DNA from: Allofranklinella schreckenbergeri
GTDB lineage: Bacteria > Pseudomonadota > Gammaproteobacteria > Burkholderiales > Burkholderiaceae_C
Reading direction: 5' to 3'
Assembly: GCF_003703475.1 (NCBI RefSeq)
Contig: NZ_RDQM01000008.1
Span: 62,001-126,000, forward strand
Length of the DNA: 64,000 nt
The stretch's first letter is position 1; every line of letters begins with the position of its first letter. The notes below the pieces were generated by a model. It saw only the letters and a list, made by a program, of their open reading frames with translations, did not search any database and was not told the DNA's origin. The translations under genes and the position numbers were made by a program. Positions 28,242-37,313 of the stretch are shown one piece after another.

Positions 28242-30260
28242 ATGCCCCATTCCGCCGCCCCTTTGAAAGCCGAACAAGTCAGCCAGTTCAAGCTGCTGGC
28301 CCAGCCGCGCTTTGCCCCGTTTTTCTGGACGCAGTTCACCGGCGCAGCCAACGACAATCTGTTCAAGTTCGCCCTCACGGTGATGGTGACCTACCAGATG
28401 CACCTGGACTGGCTACCGCATGAAATGGCCGGGCTGGTCATCGGCGCCGTGTTCATCCTGCCGTTTTTGCTGTTTTCCGCCACAGCCGGGCAATTGGCGG
28501 ACAAATACCCGCACCACCGCCTCATCGGCTATCTGAAGCAATGGGAGGTGGGCCTGATGCTGATCGCCGCCGTGGGCTTTTGGCTAGGCTCGCCCGCGCT
28601 GCTGCTGGGCTGCGTGTTTGGCATGGGGCTGCAATCGACCTTTTTCGGCCCCGTCAAATACGCCTACCTGCCCCAGCAATTGCACCCCTCGGAGCTGACC
28701 GGCGGCAACGGCATGGTGGAGATGGGCACGTTCGTCGCCATCGTGCTGGGCAGCCTGGCGGGCGGCGTGCTAATCGGCCTCACCGGCGATGCGCCCAGCG
28801 CGGCAGGCGTATCGGGTGCCGCAGGCGCGGGCAGCGCCGGGGGCGATGTCCTCCATGCCTACTGGCTGGGGCATGTGAGCGTGGCCGCCGCCTGCCTGGC
28901 CCTGGCGCTGCTGGGGTACTGGGTCAGCCGCGCCATCCCCGCCGCGCCCGCCACCGACCCCGGCTTGCGTATCAACTGGAACCCCATCAGCGAGGTGTGG
29001 AGCAACCTCAAACTCGCACACGGCAACACGGTGGTGTTTCGCTCCGTACTGGGCGCGAGCTGGATGTGGTTTATCGGCTCCGTGCTGATGAGCCAATTCC
29101 CCGTGATTGCCAAGGATGTGCTGCACGGCAGCCCCAACGTCGCGCCGCTGCTGCTGGCGGTGTTTGCCGCTGGCATTGGCACCGGCTCGCTGCTGTGCGA
29201 GGCGCTCTCGCGCAAGCAGATCGAAATCGGCCTGGTGCCCGTGGGCGCCATCGGCATGAGCGTTTTTCTGGCCGATTTGTATCTGGCCACGCGCAGCCTG
29301 CCCGCGCCCGCTGCGCCGCTGAGCGTGCCGCAGTTTCTCGCTCTCGGCGCGAACTGGCGCGTGATGGCGGACTTGTTCCTGCTATGCCTGTTCACCGGGC
29401 TTTACAGCGTGCCCATGTACGCGCTGATCCAGGCGCGCTCGCAGCCCACGCACCGCGCACGCATCATCGCAGCCAACAACATCCTCAACGCCCTTTTCAT
29501 CATCGCCAGCGCCCTCATCACCGCCGCCCTGCTGCACCTGGGGCTGGAGATTGCGGACATCTTTCTCACTCTGGCCATCGCCAACGCCGTGGTGGCGGGC
29601 TACATCTTCTTGCTCGTGCCCGAATACCTGCTGCGCTTTATCGCCTGGGTGCTCACCCACCTGGTGTACCGCTTCCGCGTGCGCGGGCGCGAGCACATCC
29701 CCGCCCAAGGCCCGGCCGTGCTGGCGTGCAACCACGTCAGCTTTGTCGATGCCATCTTGCTCATGGCCGCCAGCCCGCGCCCGATTTACTTCCTCATGGA
29801 CGCACGCATCTTCAAAATCCCCGTACTGGGCTACGTTTTCCGCATGGCGCGCGCCATCCCCATCGCGCCGCAAAAGGACGACCCGCAAGCCTTCGAGGCC
29901 GCCTTTGCCCAGGCCACGCAGGTGCTGCGCAACGGCGATTTGCTGGGCATATTCCCCGAAGGCGCGATCACACGCGACGGGCAATTGCAGCGCTTTCGCC
30001 GCGGCATCCAGAAAATCGTCGCCGACGCCCGCGCCCAAGGGCTGGACGTGCCCATCGTGCCCATGGCGCTGACCAATCTCTGGGGATCATTCTTCTCGCG
30101 CATTGAAGTGCGTAACGGCGAAAACGTCGCCATGGTGCGCCCCCTGCGCCGCGGCCTGTTCAACCGCGTGGGCCTGCACATCGGCCCCGCCCTGGATGGC
30201 CCCGCCACAACGCCGAGCATGCTGCAAGAGCAGGTGCAAAGGCTGTTGCAAGCCCCTTGA
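28242..30260 (+). CDS. MFS lysophospholipid transporter fused to PlsC acyltransferase
   Basis: A 672-aa two-part protein. Residues 1-430 are an MFS/LplT-type transporter with about 12 membrane segments (FFWTQFTGAANDNLFKFALT near the N-terminus). Residues 440-672 are a PlsC-type acyltransferase with NHVSFVDAILL (HX4D) and FPEGAITRDG. This resembles the E. coli LplT and Aas parts for flipping and re-acylating lysophospholipids, but the AMP-ligase domain of Aas is absent. Likely role: phospholipid repair or remodelling in the inner membrane. Divergent from the XRE regulator. Confidence 0.87.
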   Translation: MPHSAAPLKAEQVSQFKLLAQPRFAPFFWTQFTGAANDNLFKFALTVMVTYQMHLDWLPHEMAGLVIGAVFILPFLLFSATAGQLADKYPHHRLIGYLKQWEVGLMLIAAVGFWLGSPALLLGCVFGMGLQSTFFGPVKYAYLPQQLHPSELTGGNGMVEMGTFVAIVLGSLAGGVLIGLTGDAPSAAGVSGAAGAGSAGGDVLHAYWLGHVSVAAACLALALLGYWVSRAIPAAPATDPGLRINWNPISEVWSNLKLAHGNTVVFRSVLGASWMWFIGSVLMSQFPVIAKDVLHGSPNVAPLLLAVFAAGIGTGSLLCEALSRKQIEIGLVPVGAIGMSVFLADLYLATRSLPAPAAPLSVPQFLALGANWRVMADLFLLCLFTGLYSVPMYALIQARSQPTHRARIIAANNILNALFIIASALITAALLHLGLEIADIFLTLAIANAVVAGYIFLLVPEYLLRFIAWVLTHLVYRFRVRGREHIPAQGPAVLACNHVSFVDAILLMAASPRPIYFLMDARIFKIPVLGYVFRMARAIPIAPQKDDPQAFEAAFAQATQVLRNGDLLGIFPEGAITRDGQLQRFRRGIQKIVADARAQGLDVPIVPMALTNLWGSFFSRIEVRNGENVAMVRPLRRGLFNRVGLHIGPALDGPATTPSMLQEQVQRLLQAP

Positions 30261-30261
30261 T

Positions 30262-30345
30262 TCCAAATCAAAGAAAAATGAAAAATATCCCATGGCAACA
30301 TAGAAGCGCCATGGGTTATTTTTTATTTCCTTTGATCTGAAAAAT
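30262..30345. terminator. Dispersed palindrome, copy G, with CCATGG hairpin
   Basis: Arms AAATCAAAGAAAAA and TTTCCTTTGATCTG. As in copy C the core is replaced by a GC-richer stem, CCCATGGC/GCCATGGG (30289-30315), with A-rich and T-rich flanks, so it should terminate both convergent neighbours. Confidence 0.7.
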
Positions 30346-30819
30346 CTAGGCAATCACGCGGCGGCGGCGGGCGTCGCGGCTGCGCCGCGCCAGGATGGAG
30401 GCGGCCATTTGCACCACCGCCATGCCCAAATCCGGCTCACGGCGGTACAGCTCCATGAACTTGATGCGGCCAAGCGCCCACGCCACGCCAGACTCGGCCA
30501 CGGTGGCGCCCGCCTGGCGCGGCATATTGCCCAGAAAGCTGGCTTCGCCAAACACGCTGCCTGGCGAGACAAAGCCCATGCGCAAGGTGCCTTTGTCGTT
30601 TTCGTAATGCACCGTCACACGGCCACTTTCCAGCAGATACAGGCTGCGCTCATCGCGGTCGCGCTGGAACAGCGTCTGCCCTTGCTTCAACTCCATCCGC
30701 GTCAAATACCCATCCAGCATCGCCCAATGCTGAGGCGAGAGGGGTTTGGCTTTGGATTCCTTGTCCAGCGGATAAGCAAAGGCTTGAATCAAATCGTGGA
30801 GGCGAGTTTTGCCCGTCAT
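30346..30819 (-). CDS. Cyclic-nucleotide-binding-domain protein (no DNA-binding domain)
   Basis: A 157-aa protein made almost entirely of a CRP-type cNMP beta-barrel (LYLLESGRVTVHYENDKGTL, GSVFGEASFLGN). It lacks the C-terminal helix-turn-helix of CRP/FNR; instead the tail is Arg-rich (RRSRDARRRRVIA). The phosphate-binding cassette FGEASFLG keeps the family Gly-Glu but not the usual RAA. Probably a small-molecule sensing or adaptor protein; ligand uncertain. Confidence 0.75.
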   Translation of the reverse strand: MTGKTRLHDLIQAFAYPLDKESKAKPLSPQHWAMLDGYLTRMELKQGQTLFQRDRDERSLYLLESGRVTVHYENDKGTLRMGFVSPGSVFGEASFLGNMPRQAGATVAESGVAWALGRIKFMELYRREPDLGMAVVQMAASILARRSRDARRRRVIA

Positions 30820-31002
30820 GGGATGCGGTGAATTGGTGTCATTGCAGGAAAAAACAGCGCTCGGCGGTTTTGCCGCCTTCGCGCGGGGGGCGCATTTTAG
30901 GGGTGTGGCCTTGCTACGCCGCTTTGCTTGAGCGCCCTTAAAAAATCCAGGGGCATTGGCCTGGCGGACTGCGCAAACGCATGTTTGCTTATAGGGCGGC
31001 TC

Positions 31003-31707
31003 TCAGGGCGCCCGATCCAGCAGCACGATGACAGCGCCTGCCCCACCCTCGCAAGCGCGCGCCTGCACGAAAGCCAGCACTTCTTTTTTCTGCACCAACC
31101 AGCGCTGCACGCGCGTTTTGAGCACGGGCACACGCCCGGGCGAGCCGTGGCCTTTACCGTGGATGATGCGCACGCAACGCACGCCACGGCGGCGCTGTGC
31201 GCGGATGAATTGCCCCAGCGCTTCGCGCGCTTCGTCCAGGCGCAGGCCATGCAAGTCCAGCGAGGCCTGGATGCTCCAGTGCCCCAGACGCAGCTTGCGC
31301 GCCACCTCGGGCGCGACGCCGCTTTGGCGGTAGCTCAGGGCCTCATCGGTGTCGAGCAGGGAGCTGACATCGAAATCGTCGCTGATGGATTCGAGCAGCG
31401 CGCGCTGCTCATCGAGCTGCAATTGCAAGGGCAGCGGCGGCGCAGGTTCAGGCGCCAGGCGCACGCGCGGCGGGGCTTTGAGTGCATGCACGGGGCCAAC
31501 CGTGTGGCGAAACAGGTTGCGCTGGCGTTCTTCCTCCGCCCGGCGGGCCTTTTCCAGCTCGGCCTGGCGTTGGCGCATTTGCTGCTGGAGCTTGAGCAGG
31601 GCGGACACCTGCCGCAAATCCGATAAAGCATGCAGGCGCAGCGCTTGCCCCTTCTCCGGCGCTGCGGGCGCCTGGCGCGCAGGTTTGCGATCGGAACCGC
31701 CGCTCAT
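31003..31707 (-). CDS. Smr/MutS2-type domain protein
   Basis: A 234-aa protein: a helical, Gln-rich N-terminal half (QQQMRQRQAELEKARRAEEE) and a C-terminal Smr domain (residues 140-234) with LDLHGLRLDEAREAL and IIHGKGHGS. Smr domains are endonucleases acting on DNA or on mRNA of stalled ribosomes (SmrA/SmrB type); both LDLHG and HGKGHG motifs are kept. The ATG at 31707 overlaps the radC stop by four bases, so the two are translationally coupled. The substrate of this standalone form is not certain. Confidence 0.85.
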   Translation of the reverse strand: MSGGSDRKPARQAPAAPEKGQALRLHALSDLRQVSALLKLQQQMRQRQAELEKARRAEEERQRNLFRHTVGPVHALKAPPRVRLAPEPAPPLPLQLQLDEQRALLESISDDFDVSSLLDTDEALSYRQSGVAPEVARKLRLGHWSIQASLDLHGLRLDEAREALGQFIRAQRRRGVRCVRIIHGKGHGSPGRVPVLKTRVQRWLVQKKEVLAFVQARACEGGAGAVIVLLDRAP

Positions 31708-32450
31708 AACACCCCCGAATCGGCCAGCGAGCAGCTTTGCCCCTGCGCCACGATGATGTGATCGCGCACCTGGATGCCCAACAGCGCCAGGGCATCGCGG
31801 ATGTGCCGCGTCAGGCTCACATCGGCAGGCGATGGCTGCACCGAGCCGCTGGGGTGGTTGTGCGCCAGGATGACGCTTTCGGCATGCCAATGCAGCGCGC
31901 GCAGGGCGATTTCGCGCGGATAGACCTGGGTGTGCGTGAGCGTGCCGCGAAACAGCTCCTCAAACGCAATCATGCGCATCTGGGCATCCAGAAACACCAC
32001 CGCAAACACCTCATGCGGCCGATGCGCCAACTGGGCCTGCAAATAGCTTCTGGCCGCGGCGGGCGAAGCCAGCGCATCGCCTGCCTGCAACTGCTGCGCC
32101 AGGGCACGGCGCGCCAACTCCATGATGGCCAGCAGCTCGGCGCGCTTGGCTGGCCCCAGCCCCTTGATGCGGGCCAGGTCTTCATGGCGCGCATGCAGCA
32201 AGCCATTCAAGCCGCCAAAGCCGCCGCCCTCCGCTGCACCTGCCGCACGTGATGGAGGGGATGTATCGGCGGGCGCGCCGTTGCGCGCAGGCAAGCGCAA
32301 CAAATCCTCCGCCAGCGCCAGCACGCTGCGCCCGGCAATCCCCGTGCGCAAAATAATGGCCAGCAGCTCCGTATCCGAGAGCGCCGCCGCACCGCGCGCA
32401 AGCAACTTCTCGCGCGGGCGCGCTTCGGGCGGTAAATCCTTGACGGGCAT
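31704..32450 (-). CDS. radC: RadC family protein (JAMM domain)
   Basis: A 248-aa protein: an N-terminal helix-hairpin-helix part (LARIKGLGPAKRAELLAI) and a C-terminal JAMM metalloprotein domain with HNHPSGSVQPSPADVSLT. An insertion rich in Ala/Gly/Pro sits near residues 55-80. Historically linked to DNA repair but the true function is unclear. The ATG at 32450 starts the conserved PVKDLPPEARPREKLL. Divergent from fkpB; overlaps the Smr-domain gene. Confidence 0.92.
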   Translation of the reverse strand: MPVKDLPPEARPREKLLARGAAALSDTELLAIILRTGIAGRSVLALAEDLLRLPARNGAPADTSPPSRAAGAAEGGGFGGLNGLLHARHEDLARIKGLGPAKRAELLAIMELARRALAQQLQAGDALASPAAARSYLQAQLAHRPHEVFAVVFLDAQMRMIAFEELFRGTLTHTQVYPREIALRALHWHAESVILAHNHPSGSVQPSPADVSLTRHIRDALALLGIQVRDHIIVAQGQSCSLADSGVL

Positions 32451-32537
32451 AGGCAATAGGGCAATGCAGAAAAAAAGGGGCAAACGTACAATCCGCGCCC
32501 AGTTTATCAATGCCTATATACACAGAACCTGCACCCT

Positions 32538-33017
32538 ATGAACGCCCCTGCCCCTTCCGACGCCACCGCCCCTGCAGCCGTCCACCCTGGCGCTTTCCTC
32601 ACACTGCACTACCGCCTGGCCGGTCCGCAGGGCGACATCGTCAACACTTTTGAAGGCGGCCAACCCTCTACCCTCACGCTGGGCACCGGCGCTCTCTCGC
32701 CCGCGCTGGAGCAGCGCCTCATGGGCATGCAAGAAGGCCAGCGCGCCTGCTTCTCCCTTGCGCCGGGCGAAGCCTTTGGCGAGAAAAATCCCCAAATGCA
32801 GCAATGGGTTGCGCGCAAGCTGCTGGATGAACAGGGCGACCCTGAAGACGAATACACCCCCGGCGAAGTGGTGGAATTTCTCACCCCCAGCGGCGATGGC
32901 AGCTATGCAGGCACCGTCATGCAAGTGCGCGAGGATGGCGCTGTGCTGTTCGACTTCAGCCACCCGCTGGCCGGCCAGCCCGTGAGCTTTGAAGTCCTCA
33001 TCATCGGGGTGCTGTGA
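32538..33017 (+). CDS. fkpB: FKBP-type peptidyl-prolyl isomerase, SlpA/FkpB type
   Basis: A 159-aa cytoplasmic PPIase with an inserted-flap (IF) domain. The start [20 protein letters not shown] and the IF-region [20 protein letters not shown] are typical. It ends one base before ispH; the fkpB-ispH pair is widely conserved in proteobacteria. It may assist protein folding. The preceding radC-fkpB gap must hold divergent promoters. Confidence 0.92.
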   Translation: MNAPAPSDATAPAAVHPGAFLTLHYRLAGPQGDIVNTFEGGQPSTLTLGTGALSPALEQRLMGMQEGQRACFSLAPGEAFGEKNPQMQQWVARKLLDEQGDPEDEYTPGEVVEFLTPSGDGSYAGTVMQVREDGAVLFDFSHPLAGQPVSFEVLIIGVL

Positions 33018-33018
33018 G

Positions 33019-33984
33019 ATGAGCGCCCGCGACATCGTGCTGGCCGAGCCGCGCGGCTTTTGCGCAGGCGTGGATCGCGCCATCGACATCGTCGAGCGCG
33101 CCTTGCTCAAATTCGGCGCGCCCATCTACGTGCGCCATGAAATCGTGCACAACACCTACGTCGTCGAAACCCTCAAGGCCAAAGGCGCCATCTTCATTGA
33201 AGACCTGGCCGAAGTCCCCGCAGGCGCCACCCTCATCTTCAGCGCCCACGGGGTGAGCAAGGCCGTGCAAAACGAGGCCAAGGCGCGCGGCTTTCAGATT
33301 TTCGACGCCACCTGCCCGCTGGTAACCAAAGTCCACGTCGAAGTCGCCAAACTCGCGCGCGAAGGCTACGAATTTCTCATGATCGGCCACGCCGGCCACC
33401 CGGAAGTGGAAGGCACCATGGGCCAGCTCTCGGAAGGCATCCACCTGGTGCAAACCGTCGAAGACGTCGCCACCGTCCAGCCCGCGCAAACCGAACGCCT
33501 GGCCGTGGTCACGCAAACCACCCTCTCGGTGGACGACGCTGCGGAAATCACCGCCGCCGTCAAAGCGCGCTTTCCCCACATCCGCGAGCCCAAACAGCAA
33601 GACATCTGCTACGCCACGCAAAACCGGCAAGACGCCGTGCGCCAGCTCAGCCAGCAGGTGGACATCGTCATCGTCGTGGGTAGCCCCACCAGCTCCAACA
33701 GCAACCGCCTGCGCGACCTGGCCGAACGCCTGGGCACACCCGCCTACATGGTGGACAACGCCGACGAGCTGCAGGCGCAATGGTTCGAGCAACGCCAAAC
33801 CGTGGGCCTGACCGCAGGCGCATCCGCGCCGGAAGTGCTGGTCAAAGCCGTGATCGAGCGCCTGCGCTCGCTCGGGGCTGTCTCCGTGCGCAAAATGGAT
33901 GGCATTGTGGAAACCATGCATTTCCCCCTGCCCAAAGGGCTAAAGCTGGAGCACGAAACCAGCAACAAAGCGGGCCGGGCCTGA
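33019..33984 (+). CDS. ispH: 4-hydroxy-3-methylbut-2-enyl diphosphate reductase
   Basis: Last enzyme of the MEP isoprenoid pathway; a [4Fe-4S] protein that reduces HMBPP to IPP and DMAPP. 321 aa. Cluster cysteines lie in [16 protein letters not shown] and, in the third domain, [18 protein letters not shown] binds substrate phosphate. The ATG at 33019 is preferred because the earlier in-frame TTG overlaps fkpB by ten codons. Ends in palindrome copy H. Confidence 0.96.
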   Translation: MSARDIVLAEPRGFCAGVDRAIDIVERALLKFGAPIYVRHEIVHNTYVVETLKAKGAIFIEDLAEVPAGATLIFSAHGVSKAVQNEAKARGFQIFDATCPLVTKVHVEVAKLAREGYEFLMIGHAGHPEVEGTMGQLSEGIHLVQTVEDVATVQPAQTERLAVVTQTTLSVDDAAEITAAVKARFPHIREPKQQDICYATQNRQDAVRQLSQQVDIVIVVGSPTSSNSNRLRDLAERLGTPAYMVDNADELQAQWFEQRQTVGLTAGASAPEVLVKAVIERLRSLGAVSVRKMDGIVETMHFPLPKGLKLEHETSNKAGRA

Positions 33985-34008
33985 AACCAGCCCATCTCAG
34001 GCCATCAA

Positions 34009-34085
34009 TTTACAAATCAAAAGCAAAGAAATACACCTATTTCGGCAACACAGGAAATAAGTCCAATTTTCTTTGAATTGCAAAT
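34009..34085 (+). repeat. Dispersed 3'-end palindrome, copy H
   Basis: Arms TTACAAATCAAAAGCAAA and TTTTCTTTGAATTGCAA; inner stem TATTTC/GAAATA around GGCA. It lies 24 bases after the ispH stop with TTTCGGCA on the ispH strand. Confidence 0.7.
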
Positions 34086-34266
34086 TATGCATTTGGGAAG
34101 ATGCCACCCTACTGAGCCCTCCCCGGCCTGAATGCAGGCCAAGCATGCTTGAGGGACCCGATGGGGAAAATCGCGCGCCAAAGGCGCAGGCCGATTTTCA
34201 AGCTGCCTTCCCTGCGCAAAAGGAAAATGCCGCAAAAACCCCATTCCGAAAATAAGGCGCAAAAAG

Positions 34267-34299
34267 AAAACCCAGGCCAAACACAAGCCTGGGTTTTTT
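34267..34299. terminator. Bidirectional intrinsic terminator
   Basis: CCCAGGC (34271-34277) pairs with GCCTGGG (34287-34293), flanked by A-run and six T. On the minus strand it would end the rhodanese transcript; on the plus strand it could end a small RNA starting after copy H. Confidence 0.8.
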
Positions 34300-34363
34300 G
34301 ATTTTTCTGTTTTGAATCAGCTCAAATCGCCATAAGCGAAGCGCCGTGCACAACTGGCCCTAT

Positions 34364-34765
34364 TCAAAACTGAATCCAAGGCAAGCCCCGGTAACGCCAG
34401 CCATTTTGCGTGCCGCGATGGCCATTTCTATCCAAACTGCCTTCAAAACCTTCCAGAATATTAAAAGCCTCGAATCCCAATGCCGCTGCACGCGCAGCGG
34501 CCGCCACCGAGCGACCGCCACTGCGGCATAACATCAGGATTTTCTTGTCTGGCGGTGCCGCAGCGCGCAATTGCGCATCAAAATCGGCGTTAAATGCCAT
34601 GTCAGGCCACTGGCTCCAAGGCACTGAGCGCGCGCCAGGCACCTGACCAACCCACACCAACTCAGCATGGGTGCGCACGTCAATGATGACGGCCTGGCCC
34701 GCCATCGCCCACTGCCAAGCCGTCTCTGGGGTGATGTCGCCCGCGTAGGGCGCGGCATCCATCAT
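34364..34765 (-). CDS. Rhodanese-like sulfurtransferase domain protein
   Basis: A 133-aa single-domain rhodanese. VIIDVRTHAELVWVGQVPGA and the active-site loop LMLCRSGGRS contain the expected CH2A motif and the catalytic Cys. It can carry a persulfide sulfur; acceptor unknown. Two in-frame ATGs start the gene; the second (34762) is equally possible. It follows the GNAT gene by 25 bases and may be in one unit with it. Confidence 0.88.
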   Translation of the reverse strand: MMDAAPYAGDITPETAWQWAMAGQAVIIDVRTHAELVWVGQVPGARSVPWSQWPDMAFNADFDAQLRAAAPPDKKILMLCRSGGRSVAAAARAAALGFEAFNILEGFEGSLDRNGHRGTQNGWRYRGLPWIQF

Positions 34766-34790
34766 GGCCTGTGCGCCTGTCGCCTTGGCC

Positions 34791-35318
34791 TCAGCGGCCC
34801 GTGGTCAGCGAGCGCTTGAAGCGGATTTCCTCCAGCTTCGTGCCACCAATGCTGGCGATCTTGGCACTGCTGACTTCACGCTCGAAACCTGCGGTTTCAT
34901 GGAATTTCAGGGCGCGTTCGTTGTGCAGGGGCACCCAGGCGGTGACATTGGTGCAACCTTCTTCGTGCAAGCCCTCGCGCGCGGCGTCCCATAATGCAGC
35001 GCCCACGCCTTTATTCCAGTGGTTGGGAGCGATATAAATGGCCCAGATTTCACCCGTCGTCGGGCGCGTTTTTTCATCGCGCGAGCGGTCAAAACCGACA
35101 AAGCCGACGATTTTGTCGTTTTCCACCGCGACTTTCACTTGCGGCTCGCAATATTCAATGGCTTCGCGCCAATAAGCGACACGTTTTTCAACAGTGACCG
35201 ATTTGAGGTGTTCGTCTGGAACCACGCCTTTATAAGCGGCCTGCATGGCGGCAGTATGGATTTGGGCAATGGCTTTAGCGTCGCGCAGCGTCGCGGGTCG
35301 AACCACGATAGTAGACAT
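34791..35318 (-). CDS. GNAT family N-acetyltransferase
   Basis: A 175-aa GNAT with the acetyl-CoA-binding segment IYIAPNHWNKGVGAALWDAA (motif A, Q/RxxGxG/A variant) and NERALKFHETAGFE near the end. Substrate unknown. Base composition is slightly more AT-rich than its neighbours. The ATG at 35318 has no clear Shine-Dalgarno sequence, but the conserved start TIVVRPATLRDAKAIAQIH fixes it. Confidence 0.87.
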   Translation of the reverse strand: MSTIVVRPATLRDAKAIAQIHTAAMQAAYKGVVPDEHLKSVTVEKRVAYWREAIEYCEPQVKVAVENDKIVGFVGFDRSRDEKTRPTTGEIWAIYIAPNHWNKGVGAALWDAAREGLHEEGCTNVTAWVPLHNERALKFHETAGFEREVSSAKIASIGGTKLEEIRFKRSLTTGR

Positions 35319-35441
35319 AGCAGTATTGAGAGGGGGAGAAAAAGAAACAGTGGTTGCGAAAAGCGGCGTATTCTGCACCCAAGCCCCTGTAAATATCAAG
35401 TGGTGAAACGGCTTGACAGACGAAACCAAGTGGCATTCATC

Positions 35442-35485
35442 GGGGGGCTTGCCATACGCCTGGATTTGCGCCAGCCCCCCTTTTT
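35442..35485 (+). terminator. Strong hairpin with T-run on the plus strand
   Basis: GGGGGGCT (35442-35449) pairs with AGCCCCCC (35473-35480), followed by five T. It is oriented for plus-strand transcription although both flanking genes, cysE and the GNAT gene, are on the minus strand. A TTGACA at 35413-35418 lies just upstream. Either a short antisense transcript or a fortuitous hairpin. Confidence 0.45.
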
Positions 35486-35572
35486 CACAAGGCTTGCAGG
35501 GCTTTTTACGGTAGCGCCACAAGCCCCAAAAGCGCGGATCGGGATGGCCCGCAGCCAGGCTGCTGGCCGCGC

Positions 35573-36373
35573 TTATTCATCCATCATTTCGCGCAGCTTT
35601 TGCAGTTCGCTGGCCCCTTGGCCTGGCCCTTCATGCCCGCCTTGGGGCGCGTCCTGGCGCGAGGCGGCGCTGGGCGCTGTCGGCTGGTTTTGGCGCAGTT
35701 GCTCCAGCGCTTGCCACAAGCGCTGGATTTGCTCCTCCGACTGTGCAGCCGTATCGATCAAGCCTTTGAGCGCCTGCGAAACGGGATCATCGCTTTGCGT
35801 GACGCCGTAAGCGCTAAAGCCCATGCGGGCGGATGCCTCCTCCCGGCGCTGATCGCTTTCTGCGTGGATGATGCGCGCTGGATTGCCCACTGCGGTGGCA
35901 CCGGCAGGCACCGGCTTGGTAACTACGGCGTTGCTGCCAATCTTGGCGCCTTCGCCCACCTCAAAACCGCCCAGCACTTGCGCATTGGCGCCGATGATGG
36001 CGCCCGCGCCAATGGTCGGGTGGCGCTTGCTGCCTTTGTGCAAAGAGGTGCCGCCCAGCGTCACGCCTTGGTAGATGGTGACGCCGTCGCCCACTTCAGC
36101 CGTCTCGCCAATGACCACCCCCATGCCGTGGTCGATAAACACCCCTTGCCCCAATTGCGCGCCCGGGTGGATTTCAATGCCCGTCACCATGCGGCTCAGG
36201 TGTGAGGTGAAGCGCCCCAGCCATTTGAGGCCACGCAGCCAAAACCAATGAGCGAGGCGATGCATCCAAATCGCGTGCAAGCCTGGGTAACAGGTCAACA
36301 CCTCCCAAGCGTTGCGCGCGGCAGGGTCGCGCTCAAGAATGCATCGGATATCGGCTCGCAGGCGAGAAAGCAT
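35573..36373 (-). CDS. cysE: Serine O-acetyltransferase
   Basis: Makes O-acetylserine from serine and acetyl-CoA, the first step of cysteine synthesis. 266 aa: an N-terminal helical part, then a left-handed beta-helix of hexapeptide repeats ([20 protein letters not shown] with the catalytic His, then [16 protein letters not shown]). It lacks a helical extension seen in E. coli CysE but carries a C-terminal Gln-rich tail ([13 protein letters not shown]). Shorter EpsC-type layout at the front. Divergent from the HAD phosphatase. Confidence 0.93.
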   Translation of the reverse strand: MLSRLRADIRCILERDPAARNAWEVLTCYPGLHAIWMHRLAHWFWLRGLKWLGRFTSHLSRMVTGIEIHPGAQLGQGVFIDHGMGVVIGETAEVGDGVTIYQGVTLGGTSLHKGSKRHPTIGAGAIIGANAQVLGGFEVGEGAKIGSNAVVTKPVPAGATAVGNPARIIHAESDQRREEASARMGFSAYGVTQSDDPVSQALKGLIDTAAQSEEQIQRLWQALEQLRQNQPTAPSAASRQDAPQGGHEGPGQGASELQKLREMMDE

Positions 36374-36605
36374 GGCTGGCCCTATAAGGGAAAAAGGCCG
36401 CGATTATCGCAAACCGGCCAGCCCCCTTCAGGGCCTCGCCCATCCGTGAGAAAATGCCCCGCTTTGCCCGGGCGCGCCATGGCGCCGCGCGCAGGTTTTC
36501 CCCCTCTCCTAACGCGGCCTCCCATGCACGAAGCCACGCAATGCACGCCGGGCGCCGGGCGACTTGCATCGCCCCAATGCTTGGGCCGTCCCGCCCCTTT
36601 CTGGC

Positions 36606-37313
36606 ATGACCGAATCCACCGCATCCCTCCCCTGTGCCAAGCCCCGCCTGGCGCTATTCGATCTGGACCACACCCTGCTGCCCATCGATTCCGACTACGA
36701 ATGGGGCCAGTTCACCGCCCGCCAGGGGCTGGTTGATGGCCCCGACTTTGCCCGGCGCAATGCGGAGTTTTTCCAGCAGTACAAAGATGGCACGCTGGAT
36801 TTGGCGGAATACGTGCGCTTTGCCACCGAGGCCATTCGCCGCATCGGCCCTGAAGCCGCCGCCCAGGCCCATCACCAGTTCATGGCCGAAGTCATCGCGC
36901 CGGCCTTGCTGCCGCCCGCGCTGCAACTGCTGGAGCAGCACCGCGCAGCGGGCGATACGCTGCTGATCGTCACTGCCACCAACCGCTTCGTCACCGAGCC
37001 CATCGCCCAGGCCCTGAACGTGCCCGAGCTGCTGGCCGTGGAGCTGGAGCGCGATGCCAGCGGCTGGTACGACGGGCGCATCGCAGGCGTGCCCACCTCG
37101 CGCGCGGGCAAAGTCACACGCGTGGCGCAATGGCTGGCCGAGCGCGGCTGGGATTGGGGCGATGTGCACACCACCTTCTACAGCGACTCCAGCAACGACT
37201 TGCCGCTGCTGGAGAAAGTGGACACCCCGATCGCCACCAATCCCGACGAGCGCCTGCGCCAGCACGCCCTGGCGCGCGGCTGGCGCATTCTGGATTTATT
37301 CACCAAGACATGA
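36606..37313 (+). CDS. HAD-IB family hydrolase, SerB-like
   Basis: A 235-aa HAD phosphatase. Motif I is LALFDLDHTLL with the Asp nucleophile and Asp+2; motif II is LLIVTATN; motifs III/IV are HTTFYSDSSNDLPLLE. HAD-IB enzymes include phosphoserine and histidinol-phosphate phosphatases; the substrate here is undetermined. Its stop overlaps the pcnB start by four bases, and the pair is common in Burkholderiales. ATG at 36606. Confidence 0.9.
   Translation: MTESTASLPCAKPRLALFDLDHTLLPIDSDYEWGQFTARQGLVDGPDFARRNAEFFQQYKDGTLDLAEYVRFATEAIRRIGPEAAAQAHHQFMAEVIAPALLPPALQLLEQHRAAGDTLLIVTATNRFVTEPIAQALNVPELLAVELERDASGWYDGRIAGVPTSRAGKVTRVAQWLAERGWDWGDVHTTFYSDSSNDLPLLEKVDTPIATNPDERLRQHALARGWRILDLFTKT

Larger units (their letters stand above)
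33985..34363. other. Non-coding stretch of 379 bases, possibly with an RNA gene
   Basis: After palindrome copy H, bases 34087-34299 form several stable hairpins: GGCCTGAATGCAGGCC, then a longer arm with AAAATCGCGCGCC facing GGCGCAGGCCGATTTT, then a terminator. On the plus strand this is the shape of a small RNA gene with its own terminator; no promoter was identified. It matches no RNA family I can recognise. It may also simply be the 3' region of the rhodanese gene. Confidence 0.35.

Noticed and set aside
34017-34286. An 89-codon minus-strand open frame
   Set aside because: It runs across a terminator and palindrome copy H, with no recognisable domain.
34087-34299. 6S RNA
   Set aside because: A GCATGCT segment recalled 6S RNA, but the closing stem and central bubble could not be built.
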